From: Limnovirga soli | GTDB taxonomy: Bacteria; Bacteroidota; Bacteroidia; Chitinophagales; Chitinophagaceae | Direction: 5' to 3' | DNA: 64,000 nt | Assembly (NCBI RefSeq): GCF_013106755.1 | Contig: NZ_WHPF01000005.1 | Location: 1-64,000 of the forward strand | Shown: positions 35,182 to 44,273 of the stretch, piece after piece | How the letters are laid out: each line of letters opens with the position of its first letter | How positions within the stretch are numbered: position 1 is the first letter of the stretch | The notes under the pieces: model-generated | Told to the model about the DNA's origin: nothing | Databases searched by the model: none | The model's input: the letters and a program-made list of their open reading frames with translations, nothing else | Made by a program: the position numbers and the translations under genes

Positions 35182-36306
35182 TTAATAGTTTACCACCTGC
35201 TCTTCAATGGCTGCAGGAATATCTCTCCAGGTATATTGCTGTGTACGTAATTGTGGTTCAAAACCAGCTTCTTTTATGGCCTGTTGTATAGTTTTATAAG
35301 TAAACCTGTGTGGCGCACCGGCGGCACTTACCACATTTTCTTCAATCATAATACTTCCAAAATCGTTGGCGCCGCTATGTAAACAGGTTTGGGCAGTTTG
35401 TTTGCCTACGGTTAACCAGCTGGCTTGTATATTTTTTATATTGGGTAGCATGATGCGGCTAAGTGCTATCATTCTAATATATTCTTCGGGTGTGCTTAGG
35501 TTTTGTACACCGCGTATACGCGCCAATAAGGTATCCACATCCTGAAAAGTCCATGGAATAAATGCTAAAAACCCTTTTGCTTCTGCTGGTTTTTTGGCCT
35601 GCACTTCGCGTATGCGGGCCAAATGTATAAACCGTTCTTCAATGGTTTCTACATGGCCAAACATCATGGTGGCGCTGGTGGTAATATGCAGTTTATGTGC
35701 TTCGTGCATAATATCCAGCCATTCATCTGCACCGCATTTGCCTTTGCTGATGAGACGGCGCACCCTGTCGATTAAAATCTCGGCACCGGCACCAGGTAAA
35801 GAATCCAAACCTGCCTCTTTTAAAGTGGTTAGTACTTCAACATGGCTTTTTTTAGAGATTTTACTGATATGGGCAATTTCTGGCGGCCCCAGTGCATGCA
35901 GTTTTAAAGTGGGGTATTCCTGTTTAATCTGTCGGAAGGTATTGGCATAAAAATCAAGTCCCAGCTCGGGGTGATGCCCTCCCTGCAATAATAATTGATC
36001 GCCGCCATACTTAAAGGTTTCTTCAATTTTACGGCGATAGGTAGGCATATCGGTAATATAGGCATCTGCATGGCCCGGTATGCGGTAGAAATTACAAAAT
36101 TTGCAATTGGCTATACATACATTGGTGGTATTAACATTTCTATCTATTTGCCAGCTTACTTTACCATGGGGTACCTGCTTTTTGCGCAGTTCATCGGCCA
36201 CAAACATTAATTCGGTTAAGGGGGCATTATGAAACAGGTAAACACCTTCTTCTACACTTAAAAATTCAAAATTCAATGCCCGCTGGTATAAAGCTGAAAG
36301 GTTCAT
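35182..36306 (-). CDS. mqnC: Cyclic dehypoxanthinyl futalosine synthase (menaquinone pathway)
   Basis: A radical SAM enzyme of the futalosine route to menaquinone. 374 residues, with the 4Fe-4S motif CIANCKFC (Cys64, Cys68, Cys71) followed by NFYRIPG. Other family stretches are LLLQGGHHPELGLDFY, LDSLPGAGAEILIDRVRRLIS, TSATMMFGHVETIEERFIHLARIREVQ and ASWLTVGKQTAQTCLHSGANDFGSIMIEENVVSAAG, which fit MqnC better than MqnE. Other pathway genes (mqnA, B, D, E) are not in the window. Monocistronic with a terminator. Confidence 0.9.
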   Translation of the reverse strand: MNLSALYQRALNFEFLSVEEGVYLFHNAPLTELMFVADELRKKQVPHGKVSWQIDRNVNTTNVCIANCKFCNFYRIPGHADAYITDMPTYRRKIEETFKYGGDQLLLQGGHHPELGLDFYANTFRQIKQEYPTLKLHALGPPEIAHISKISKKSHVEVLTTLKEAGLDSLPGAGAEILIDRVRRLISKGKCGADEWLDIMHEAHKLHITTSATMMFGHVETIEERFIHLARIREVQAKKPAEAKGFLAFIPWTFQDVDTLLARIRGVQNLSTPEEYIRMIALSRIMLPNIKNIQASWLTVGKQTAQTCLHSGANDFGSIMIEENVVSAAGAPHRFTYKTIQQAIKEAGFEPQLRTQQYTWRDIPAAIEEQVVNY

Positions 36307-36477
36307 GTGTATAATTTGTTTTCAATAACAAAATTAAGGCATGGTAGTTGCAAATTGACAGTTAAGTTAAATATGCACTGTAAAATACCCCTATTATAGG
36401 TTTGGGTTTTATTGCAGAACGGTTTAACTTCAATGTGGTTTCCCTTTTTATCCGTTTGCCATACTACTGCTTATTAC

Positions 36478-37692
36478 ATGCGACCATTTTTTAATTATTT
36501 GCCCGGAAGCAAAATTTTTGCTTTTACATGCCTGCTGTTTTTTGCTATGCCAACAAAGGCACAGGAAGAATTTGTGCCACCACCGGCCACTCATATAACT
36601 TCTATTTCGTTTACCATGCTTACCGGTGGTATCATTATTTTACACGCCACCTTAGATAATTTTAAAGATTCACTCAATTTTGTACTCGATACCGGCAGTG
36701 GCGGCATATCGCTTGATTCTGCAACATGCGATTATCTGGCACTACCCAAAAAATTAAGCGACAAAACCGTTAGGGGCATTGCCGGTATGAAGCAGGTGGA
36801 GTTTACCTATAACCATTCCCTTCATTTAACCGGGTTAACCGTTGATAATCTTGATTTTCATATAAACGATTATGAAATTCTAACCAGTGCCTATGGTATA
36901 CGCATAGACGGTATTATTGGATATAGTTTTTTACGCAGGTTTATTGTAATGGTAAACTACGATATTATGACACTGGAAGTATTTACCCCCGGCACATTTA
37001 AATATCCAAGGGGTGGCTATTTATTAAGGCCCCAGTTTACTACATTGCCTATGCAACCCGTTACTGTTAGAGACAATACACTGGTAAATGGCAAGTTTTA
37101 TTTTGATACCGGTGCTGGCTTATGCATGCTATTAAATGCTGAAATGGTACAGGACAGCAGTTTATTGAAGTCAAAAAAGAAAATTTACCCTACCGAGGCA
37201 GAAGGCCTGGGTGGTAAAAAAGCAATGAACCTAACGGTAATTAAGGAGGTTAGGGTGGGGCCATACAAGTTTAGAAATGTACCGGTATATATTTTTGATG
37301 ATGAGTTTAATGTAACTGCCTACCCGGTGTTGGGTGGGTTGATAGGAAACGATATACTTCGCCGTTTTAATGTAATACTTAATTATCCTGAGCAGCAGAT
37401 TTATATTAGACCAAACAAGCATTACACAGATTCTTTCGATTACTCGTATACCGGTTTGGGGATGTATTTGATAAATGGCGCCATAACAGTAACTGAAATA
37501 ATGGCTCACTCGCCAGCTGAAGAAGCAGGCTTTCAGGTAGGGGATGTGGTTATTGGTGTTGAAAACGACCTTTCGGGTAATATCCAGAGCTATAAAACAC
37601 TTTTACAAAATGCCAGAACAAAGGTAAAAGTATTGGTAAGCCGCAATGGAGAACTGATAATTGTACCTATCAAGGTCCGAAGTATCTATTAA
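36478..37692 (+). CDS. Secreted retropepsin-like aspartyl protease with PDZ domain
   Basis: About 404 residues from the ATG at 36478, which opens a signal peptide ending near PTKAQ; upstream in-frame codons begin with TTG and look untranslated. Two pepsin-type active-site motifs occur in one chain, FVLDTGSGGISLD and FYFDTGAGLCMLL, each followed by the expected hydrophobic-Gly strand (RIDGIIGYSFLRR; VLGGLIGNDILRR). The last 80 residues are a PDZ domain (GAITVTEIMAHSPAEEAGFQVGDVVIGV). It is a periplasmic or envelope clan AA protease; the targets are unknown. A 64-nt gap separates it from the endonuclease I gene. Confidence 0.85.
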   Translation: MRPFFNYLPGSKIFAFTCLLFFAMPTKAQEEFVPPPATHITSISFTMLTGGIIILHATLDNFKDSLNFVLDTGSGGISLDSATCDYLALPKKLSDKTVRGIAGMKQVEFTYNHSLHLTGLTVDNLDFHINDYEILTSAYGIRIDGIIGYSFLRRFIVMVNYDIMTLEVFTPGTFKYPRGGYLLRPQFTTLPMQPVTVRDNTLVNGKFYFDTGAGLCMLLNAEMVQDSSLLKSKKKIYPTEAEGLGGKKAMNLTVIKEVRVGPYKFRNVPVYIFDDEFNVTAYPVLGGLIGNDILRRFNVILNYPEQQIYIRPNKHYTDSFDYSYTGLGMYLINGAITVTEIMAHSPAEEAGFQVGDVVIGVENDLSGNIQSYKTLLQNARTKVKVLVSRNGELIIVPIKVRSIY

Positions 37693-37756
37693 GTTTAAGG
37701 CTATCATAATATCGCACAAGAGGTATTCGTGTATTTTTGCTACTCAATTTTTTTGG

Positions 37757-39142
37757 ATGCCAAAATATTTACTTGTTTGCTTTCTTGCCATTTTTTGTTT
37801 ACAGGTTACTGCCCAAATACCCGATGGCTATTATAGCAATGCCTCCAATAAAAATTGCGCCGCTTTAAAATCTGCATTGAAGAAAATCATCACTACAGGC
37901 TATAATGCCCGTGCTTACGATGAATTATACAATCAATACAAAATCAGCGATGTAAAACCCCGCGAAACCGGGGCCGGTTCCGTAACCGCAATTTGGGATA
38001 TTTATTCAGATGTGCCCGGTGGTAAAGACCCTTATAATTACGACCCTACCAACGATCGCTGCGGCAATTATAGTAAAGAAGGTGATTGTTTTAACAGGGA
38101 GCATACCGTACCTCAAAGCTGGTTTAACAGTGAAACTACACCAGGTAGCGACTATTTGCATATTATGCCAACCGATGGGTTTGTTAATGGTAAACGGGGC
38201 AATCTGCAATTTGGCGAGGTAGCCAGCGCTAGTTTTACCAGTAAAAACGGAAGTAAAATGGGAAGTTCGGCCATAGCTGGGATAACCGGCGATGTGTTTG
38301 AACCAATTGATACTTATAAGGGCGATGTAGCCCGTGCATTTTTTTATTTTGTTACCCGTTATCAGGATAATATTATTGGCTGGAGCAATAATTCAAAAGC
38401 ATTTTCAAAGGATACTTTCCCCTCCATCAATATCTTCTATTTAAAAATGTTGCTGCAATGGAATGCCCAAGACCCCGTAAGCCAAAAGGAAATTGACAGA
38501 AATAATGCAGCATATACCTACCAAAATAACCGCAACCCATTTATTGACCATCCTGAATATGTTGGCCAGGTTTGGAATGGCTCTTGCCCGGGTTTGGGTA
38601 CACTGCCTGTTGATATTATATATTTCACCGGCAAACTAAATGGCAATCAAATACTATTAAATTGGAAAACCGCCAATGCCGTTAACCTTGCGGGTTTCGA
38701 CGTTGAAAAAAGTTATAACGGTACTACATTTTTTACAACCGCATTTGTAAATGCAAATAATTCGGGCAATTACAATTATACCGATAATATAGCCAAAGAA
38801 ACAGGCCGCAGAATTTACTATCGTCTTAAGAAGAAAGATAAGGATGACAGTTTTACCTATAGTGAAATTTTTAGCATCCATATTCCGCTGAACCAAACCT
38901 TTACAGTAGCGCCCAACCCGGCAAATAATGTAATTACGGTTAGTATTAATTTACCAACCGTAACACCTGCAACAATAGCAATTTACAATGTACAGGGCAA
39001 GCTGGTAGCCAATTATCCTTGCAATACAGGCAATTATACACTTACATTGTCCGTAGCTCAGTTGCCCGCCGGAAGTTATTTTGTAAAACTGCAAACGGCC
39101 AACAGTATGCAGCAGGTTCAAAAATTAATTATCAGCAGGTAG
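37757..39142 (+). CDS. Secreted endonuclease I with type IX secretion C-terminal domain
   Basis: From the ATG at 37757 (MPKYLLVCFLAIFCLQVTAQ, a signal peptide), 461 aa. The nuclease domain of the EndA/NucM endonuclease I family spans about residues 25-265. Its metal/active-site segment is GDCFNREHTVPQSWF, followed by YLHIMPTDGFVNGKRGNLQFGEV. A fibronectin/Ig-like linker follows. The C-terminal 80 residues are a T9SS sorting domain (FTVAPNPANNVITVSI...GKLVANYP...LPAGSYFVKL). It is expected to be exported to the surface or medium to degrade extracellular DNA or RNA. Confidence 0.9.
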   Translation: MPKYLLVCFLAIFCLQVTAQIPDGYYSNASNKNCAALKSALKKIITTGYNARAYDELYNQYKISDVKPRETGAGSVTAIWDIYSDVPGGKDPYNYDPTNDRCGNYSKEGDCFNREHTVPQSWFNSETTPGSDYLHIMPTDGFVNGKRGNLQFGEVASASFTSKNGSKMGSSAIAGITGDVFEPIDTYKGDVARAFFYFVTRYQDNIIGWSNNSKAFSKDTFPSINIFYLKMLLQWNAQDPVSQKEIDRNNAAYTYQNNRNPFIDHPEYVGQVWNGSCPGLGTLPVDIIYFTGKLNGNQILLNWKTANAVNLAGFDVEKSYNGTTFFTTAFVNANNSGNYNYTDNIAKETGRRIYYRLKKKDKDDSFTYSEIFSIHIPLNQTFTVAPNPANNVITVSINLPTVTPATIAIYNVQGKLVANYPCNTGNYTLTLSVAQLPAGSYFVKLQTANSMQQVQKLIISR

Positions 39143-39151
39143 AGGCTGTTT

Positions 39152-39301
39152 GCTGCGCAGTATTACGGTAGCACAAGAGTGCGACGCAAGTAAAGCATCA
39201 TTGTAGCTATTAGTCTGGCAAAAAAGCATTTTGTACCCGGCAGTAGTAAAGCCATCAGCAGCCGTTGCGTCGCACTCTTGTACGGCATCGCAATATGCAG
39301 C
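39152..39301. repeat. Repeat copies 15 (forward) and 16 (reverse), convergent pair
   Basis: Copy 15: GCTGCGCAGTATTAC (39152-39166), core in GCACAAGAGTGCGACGCAAG, then TAAAGC, with weak tail TCTGGCAAAAAAGC (39213-39226). Copy 16: tail TTTTGTACCCGGC (39229-39241), core TTGCGTCGCACTCTTGTACG and head ATATGCAGC. The two tails are 2 nt apart, so a long stem-loop can form. Confidence 0.88.
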
Positions 39302-39362
39302 AAGTATTGTTTTGTATTTGCGTACACTTTTGATTATGTAAATTGCAGCCCTATTTACAATT

Positions 39363-40601
39363 ATGATACATTATAACAGATTTGTGCTAGATAATGGTTT
39401 ACGCGTTTTGGTGCATGAAGATACAGCCACCCCTATGGCCGTTTTAAATGTGATGTACGATGTGGGTGCCCGTGACGAGAACCCCGCGCAAACAGGCTTT
39501 GCGCATTTATTTGAACACCTCATGTTTGGTGGCAGCATTAACATAAAAGATTATGATGAGCCATTACAGCGTGCCGGTGGAGAAAACAATGCCTATACCA
39601 CCAATGATCTTACCAATTATTATTGCCAGTTACCCGCTCAAAATATCGAAACCGCTTTTTGGCTGGAAAGCGATCGTATGCTTAGCCTGGCTTTTAGTAA
39701 AAAAAGCCTGGAAGTACAGCGCAAAGTGGTATGCGAAGAGTTTAAGGAGCATTATATAAATCAGCCCTATGGCGATGTGTGGCACAAAATGAGGGCCCTA
39801 ACCTATACAGTACACCCCTATCGCTGGATGACCATCGGGCAGGAACTAAGCCATGTTGAAAATGCGCAACTGGATGATGTAAAAAACTTTTTCTTTAAAC
39901 ATTACCGGCCCATAAACGCTATTGTAGTGGTTGCCGGAAATGTAAAAACCGAGGATGTTAAAAGGCTTGCCGAAAAATGGTTTGGCAATATACCCATGGG
40001 TGAAAAATATGTGCGCCAACTGCCACAAGAGCCTGCCCAAACTAACGCCCGCCGGTTAGAAGTAATTGCCGATGTACCCCTGGATGCTATTTATAAAACC
40101 TGGCATATGGGCCCACGTTTAGACAAGGGCTATTATGCAGCCGAAATAATTACAGAAATACTGGGTGGTGGTGCATCATCCAGGTTATACCAAGCCCTGG
40201 TAAAAGAAAAACAATTGTTTAGCAATATTGAATGTTACCAGTTTGGAAGTATAGACCCCGGCATTGTAACCATTGAAGGTAAACTGGTTAAAGGCATTAA
40301 CCCTTCTACAGCAGAAGCAGCCATAGAAGAAGAATTAGACAAAATAAAATCTACATTGGTTAGCGAACAGGAACTACAAAAAGTAAAAAACAAAACCGAA
40401 AGCCTGATCACTTTTGAAGATATGACCATTTTAAGCAGGGCGGGCAGCCTTGCCAATTATGAGCTACTGGGAAATGCCAACCTCATGAACGAAGAAATGG
40501 GCAGGTACCAGGCCATAACCACAAAAGAAATACTGCAATACAGCCAACAGATATTTGATGTAAACAACAGTAATACCATGGTGTATTGCAGTAAAAATTA
40601 A
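39363..40601 (+). CDS. M16-family zinc metallopeptidase
   Basis: A 412-residue single-unit M16 peptidase (pitrilysin/processing-peptidase type). The inverted zinc motif HLFEH is at 48-52, with the third ligand in VVCEEFKEHY near 125-129. The N-terminal domain motif AGGENNAYTTNDLTNYY follows the zinc site, and the C-terminal M16 domain begins near 170 (RPINAIVVVAGNV). There is no signal peptide, so it is cytosolic or acts through a partner; many Bacteroidota carry two adjacent half-units, but here only one is present. It is convergent with the FG-GAP/UnbV gene, with a 12-nt gap. Confidence 0.92.
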   Translation: MIHYNRFVLDNGLRVLVHEDTATPMAVLNVMYDVGARDENPAQTGFAHLFEHLMFGGSINIKDYDEPLQRAGGENNAYTTNDLTNYYCQLPAQNIETAFWLESDRMLSLAFSKKSLEVQRKVVCEEFKEHYINQPYGDVWHKMRALTYTVHPYRWMTIGQELSHVENAQLDDVKNFFFKHYRPINAIVVVAGNVKTEDVKRLAEKWFGNIPMGEKYVRQLPQEPAQTNARRLEVIADVPLDAIYKTWHMGPRLDKGYYAAEIITEILGGGASSRLYQALVKEKQLFSNIECYQFGSIDPGIVTIEGKLVKGINPSTAEAAIEEELDKIKSTLVSEQELQKVKNKTESLITFEDMTILSRAGSLANYELLGNANLMNEEMGRYQAITTKEILQYSQQIFDVNNSNTMVYCSKN

Positions 40602-40613
40602 GCTATAACTTAT

Positions 40614-43600
40614 TTAGTTGGCTGTTATAAACAAAGCATTCCCATCATTAATGCCGGCAATAAAAGTTTTTTTGTTGCCGGTTTTTATTGGAAGTAATAC
40701 TTTAACATTCTGGTTTAGCTGCAGGCCGCTTTTGGTTTGTGGCACATAGGTAAAATTACCCTTACCATCTGCCTGTAGCAGTACACCGTGATTGGCCCTG
40801 TAACGGCCAAATTTAATTCTTGTCCAGGTTTCGTTGCCGGCTAATAGTAAATCCTTTTTACCATCATTATTAAAATCCTCGGCCACCATACCAAATACAG
40901 GTGCATACTGTGCTTCCTGCGGCAAATTATGTAATGCAAAACCCTTCGCAGGTCCCTGGTTTTCCAGATAAATAGTTTGCATGGTTTCAACTTTTAGTAT
41001 TTTGGCATCTTTTAATACTTCGGGGGTAAACAAATCATTAATGGTAGCACTGGCATAACCCTTATATTCCAGGAATTTCTTTTTTAAACCCGGTAGTTGA
41101 TCGGTAAGATCGTCTCTTGAATTAGCCGGATAAGAAACACCTTGTATAAAATAGCAAAGTATGGGATCGATAGAACCATTATTATCAAAATCTTTATAAT
41201 AGAGATTCATAGGTTCTTTTTCACTTACTTTAAACTGGGTATTTAAACCGCAGTTGCCAATAACTAAATCTGCATCGCCATCGCCATCTATATCATTCGT
41301 ATAAATTTTATTCCACCAACCAGTACTGGCAAAATGAATATAGCTGGCAGATGCATCGGTGAACTTGCCAGCCTTATTTGTATATACCTGAATTGGCATC
41401 CATTCGCCTACAATAACAAGGTCTTGCGTTTTATCATTATTTACATCTACAAAAGCGGCATCTGTTACCATGCCCGGTTGCATTAATGCATTACACACCG
41501 AAGCCGTAACATCAATAAACACCCCTTTCCCATTATTGGCAAGAATAAAGCTGCGGGGTGCTGTTGGATATTTACCAGGAACCAGTCTGCCACCAACAAA
41601 AAGGTCAATATCTCCATCACCATCTATATCTGCGGCTTTTACACAGCTTTTACTACATAACATTTTGGGCAAAGCATCTACGCTTTTGGTGAAATTAGCT
41701 TTACCATCGTTCAGGTATAATCTATCTTGAAAAGCAGGGTCAAATTCGTCAAATTCATAACCGCCAGATGCTACATACAAGTCCGGGTCGCCATCATTAT
41801 CGGCATCAAAAAACACTGCGCTTACATCTTCACTCACCGAGTCTTGTAAAAATTCAGGCACTTGTTTGGCTACAAAACTTCCGGCTGCAGTTTGTAAAAA
41901 TAATTGACCGGCTTTGCCTTTTGCACCTCCCATAAAAATATCATCCAACCCATCCTTGTTTACATCTGCTGTTGCAATACAGGGGCCTTGCCGCGACAAA
42001 TAGTTGGGCAGTAAGAGCTGCACTGTAAAATCGTTAAAACTGTTTTCAGTGTGCTTTATGTTCGATGCAATACTTTGTGTAAAAACAGTGTTTGTATTCT
42101 TAAGCGTGTCGTATACCCATGATTGCTTTGCATCGGTCATTTTAAGAGAAAGCGTTTGATTGGGTTTAACATTTGTAAGCAGCTGGTAGGCATTATTTGG
42201 CCAAATAACCAATACTGAATCTATTACCGCATTGGAACCCACCCCAAATGAAAGTACAGGATCTGAGGAGGATTGAAACCCACGAACCGGAGATTCTTCC
42301 TGATAATACTGCTGCCCCTTACAATAAAGTGTAACCTTGGTACCAATTGCCCTTGGGTTAGTTGCCGTACCCGCCAATTGTACCCTTAAGTAATTATTCT
42401 TGCCTATTGCTTCGCTATTGTTTTTATAGATGCCTGCGAAATTATTGGTATTATTTACTACCAAATCCAGATCGCCATCGTTGTCAAGATCTGCATAAGC
42501 GGCACCAGCTGAAACACCCGGCTGATCTAAACCCCATTCAGAAGTTTTTTTGGTAAAGGTTTCGTTACCATTATTTTGAAATACATAATTTGGTATTTCC
42601 AGGGTTGGCATTTTTCTAATATACTCAGTAATAGCATCTACTGAATCGCCATGCATTTTACGCACCACCCTATCAACGGAGTATTTTAAAAAGTCCATCT
42701 CTGTATAATCTTTTACATAGCCATTGGTAATAAACAGGTCTTTATTACCATCATTATCATAATCGCCAAATAGCGCAGTCCAGCTCCAGTCGGTATTAGA
42801 TACACCGGCCAATTGTGCTACTTCGCTAAAAGTGCCATCGCCATTATTTTTTTGAAGCATATTGCGGCTATACTCAAAATAAAACCCCTGGTTAAACAGG
42901 TATTGAAACTTATCAAAATTCTCTGCCCCGCTATGCATTTTCTGGGTAAAATTACTTTCGGGCATCATATCCAGTGTTACCAAATCTGGTAAACCATCAT
43001 TATTATAATCTGCTGCATCAGAACCCATAGAGTATAATGAAATATCATCCATAGAGGTACGCAGGGATTCTGTAAAACTGCCGTTACGGTTATTCATAAA
43101 TAAATAATCCGGCTCATTAAAATCGTTAGATACATACACATCGGGCCAGCCATCATTATTAAAATCTGTAACTGCCAGTCCAAGACCAAAAGTTAGTACA
43201 TTGGATGTTATACCTGCTTCGCCACTTACATCACTGTAATGGCCATTATCGTTGCGATATAGTTTGTTTGCAAAAGCCGGGTTATGCTCATTTCTTAGTT
43301 CAGGATTATCCTGCACGCCAGCAGTATATTTTGATAGTGAGTGATTGATAATAAAGCAATCCAAATCACCATCTTTATCATAATCAAAAAAAGCAGATTG
43401 GGTGGAGTAACCTGTATCAGCAAGTCCATACTGACCGGCCTTTTCAGAGAAAGTAAGGTTACCATTATTCATAAACAGCAGGTTGGTACGCATGGCCGGA
43501 TTTATATCGGCACTGCGGCAAATATAAATATCCAGCAAACCGTCTCCGTTAACATCGGCCATAGTGGCACCTGTACACCAGCCTTGTTTATCTGCAACAC

Positions 43601-43913
43601 CGCTTTGGGTAGTAATATCTTCAAAGGTAAAATTGCCTTTATTCAGGTATAATCTGTTGCGCACCATATTACCGGTAAACAGAATATCCTGTAACCCATC
43701 GTTATTTATATCGCCAATAGAAACGCCACCACCATTATAGAAATAAATATAATTGGCCACATTTAAAGGGCCATCCTCAAATAGTGTGTTTTGAAAATTA
43801 ATATTGGTGTTGCTTTTATCTAAAGCAGTAAAAAGCTGGTTTTTATTACCAGTACATGCTGCAAAGAAAATATAACCAATAACCAATAAAACTATAGAAG
43901 TTAGGCGATGCAT
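40614..43913 (-). CDS. FG-GAP/VCBS repeat lipoprotein with UnbV (ASPIC) domain
   Basis: A 1099-residue outer-surface lipoprotein. The signal ends in a lipobox (GYIFFAAC, Cys20). At least eight integrin-like calcium-binding repeats of the form D-x-N-x-D-G-x-x-D are visible (GDINNDGLQDILF, ADVNGDGLLDIYI, ADLDNDGDLDLVV, ADIDGDGDIDLFV and others), predicting a beta-propeller. A UnbV/ASPIC module lies near 520-600 (NYLRVQLAGTATNPRAIGTKVTL). Such CRTAC1-like proteins often accompany SusC/SusD loci as glycan-binding partners. It shares the strand with susCD but is separated from it by 360 nt, a terminator and repeats. Confidence 0.88.
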   Translation of the reverse strand: MHRLTSIVLLVIGYIFFAACTGNKNQLFTALDKSNTNINFQNTLFEDGPLNVANYIYFYNGGGVSIGDINNDGLQDILFTGNMVRNRLYLNKGNFTFEDITTQSGVADKQGWCTGATMADVNGDGLLDIYICRSADINPAMRTNLLFMNNGNLTFSEKAGQYGLADTGYSTQSAFFDYDKDGDLDCFIINHSLSKYTAGVQDNPELRNEHNPAFANKLYRNDNGHYSDVSGEAGITSNVLTFGLGLAVTDFNNDGWPDVYVSNDFNEPDYLFMNNRNGSFTESLRTSMDDISLYSMGSDAADYNNDGLPDLVTLDMMPESNFTQKMHSGAENFDKFQYLFNQGFYFEYSRNMLQKNNGDGTFSEVAQLAGVSNTDWSWTALFGDYDNDGNKDLFITNGYVKDYTEMDFLKYSVDRVVRKMHGDSVDAITEYIRKMPTLEIPNYVFQNNGNETFTKKTSEWGLDQPGVSAGAAYADLDNDGDLDLVVNNTNNFAGIYKNNSEAIGKNNYLRVQLAGTATNPRAIGTKVTLYCKGQQYYQEESPVRGFQSSSDPVLSFGVGSNAVIDSVLVIWPNNAYQLLTNVKPNQTLSLKMTDAKQSWVYDTLKNTNTVFTQSIASNIKHTENSFNDFTVQLLLPNYLSRQGPCIATADVNKDGLDDIFMGGAKGKAGQLFLQTAAGSFVAKQVPEFLQDSVSEDVSAVFFDADNDGDPDLYVASGGYEFDEFDPAFQDRLYLNDGKANFTKSVDALPKMLCSKSCVKAADIDGDGDIDLFVGGRLVPGKYPTAPRSFILANNGKGVFIDVTASVCNALMQPGMVTDAAFVDVNNDKTQDLVIVGEWMPIQVYTNKAGKFTDASASYIHFASTGWWNKIYTNDIDGDGDADLVIGNCGLNTQFKVSEKEPMNLYYKDFDNNGSIDPILCYFIQGVSYPANSRDDLTDQLPGLKKKFLEYKGYASATINDLFTPEVLKDAKILKVETMQTIYLENQGPAKGFALHNLPQEAQYAPVFGMVAEDFNNDGKKDLLLAGNETWTRIKFGRYRANHGVLLQADGKGNFTYVPQTKSGLQLNQNVKVLLPIKTGNKKTFIAGINDGNALFITAN

Positions 43914-44020
43914 AGCTTATAAAATTATAAACGATAAGAAAATATATGGTTGCCGATTCATATGGTGAAAATGGCTGCTAAAATAACAGGTTTTACATTA
44001 GCATACATATTGCTTTTTTG

Positions 44021-44178
44021 CCGCCATGAAAACAGAACCATGAACCGAGCGTGGCAAGTAAAGCTGCATATTGATATAATTGCCGGTTAATAAAATACCT
44101 AATACAATTATGTACCGGGCTTTTGTAGTAAATGCAACTACTCTTGCGTCGCACTCTTGTACTGCAGTAATGCTACGG
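44021..44178. repeat. Repeat copies 17 (B-type, forward) and 18 (A-type, reverse), convergent pair
   Basis: Copy 17: B head CCGCCATGAAAACAGAACCA then TGAACCGAGCGTGGCAAG, then TAAAGCTGC, with tail TGCCGGTTAATAAA (44081-44094). Copy 18: tail ACAATTATGTACCGGGC (44104-44120), core CTTGCGTCGCACTCTTGTAC (44143-44162) and head GCAGTAATGCTACGG. The pair occupies most of the 43914-44273 gap. Confidence 0.87.
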
Positions 44179-44208
44179 TACAAAAAGAAAGTTGTAAATG
44201 GCTAAAAT

Positions 44209-44249
44209 AAAAGATTCCACCAAGATGTTGGTCTATGGTGGAATCTTTT
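44209..44249 (-). terminator. Strong rho-independent terminator of the susCD unit
   Basis: Perfect 14-bp stem AAAAGATTCCACCA (44209-44222) with TGGTGGAATCTTTT (44236-44249), 13-nt loop, 25 nt past the susD stop. Both flanks are A/T-rich, so it may work in both directions. Confidence 0.85.
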
Positions 44250-44273
44250 TAGCTAAGTATGTATGTGTGGGAA

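Noticed and set aside
37661-37756. Longer N-terminus of the endonuclease I gene, overlapping the protease gene
   Set aside because: The ATG at 37757 opens a normal signal peptide; the upstream extension hides it and runs into the previous coding sequence.
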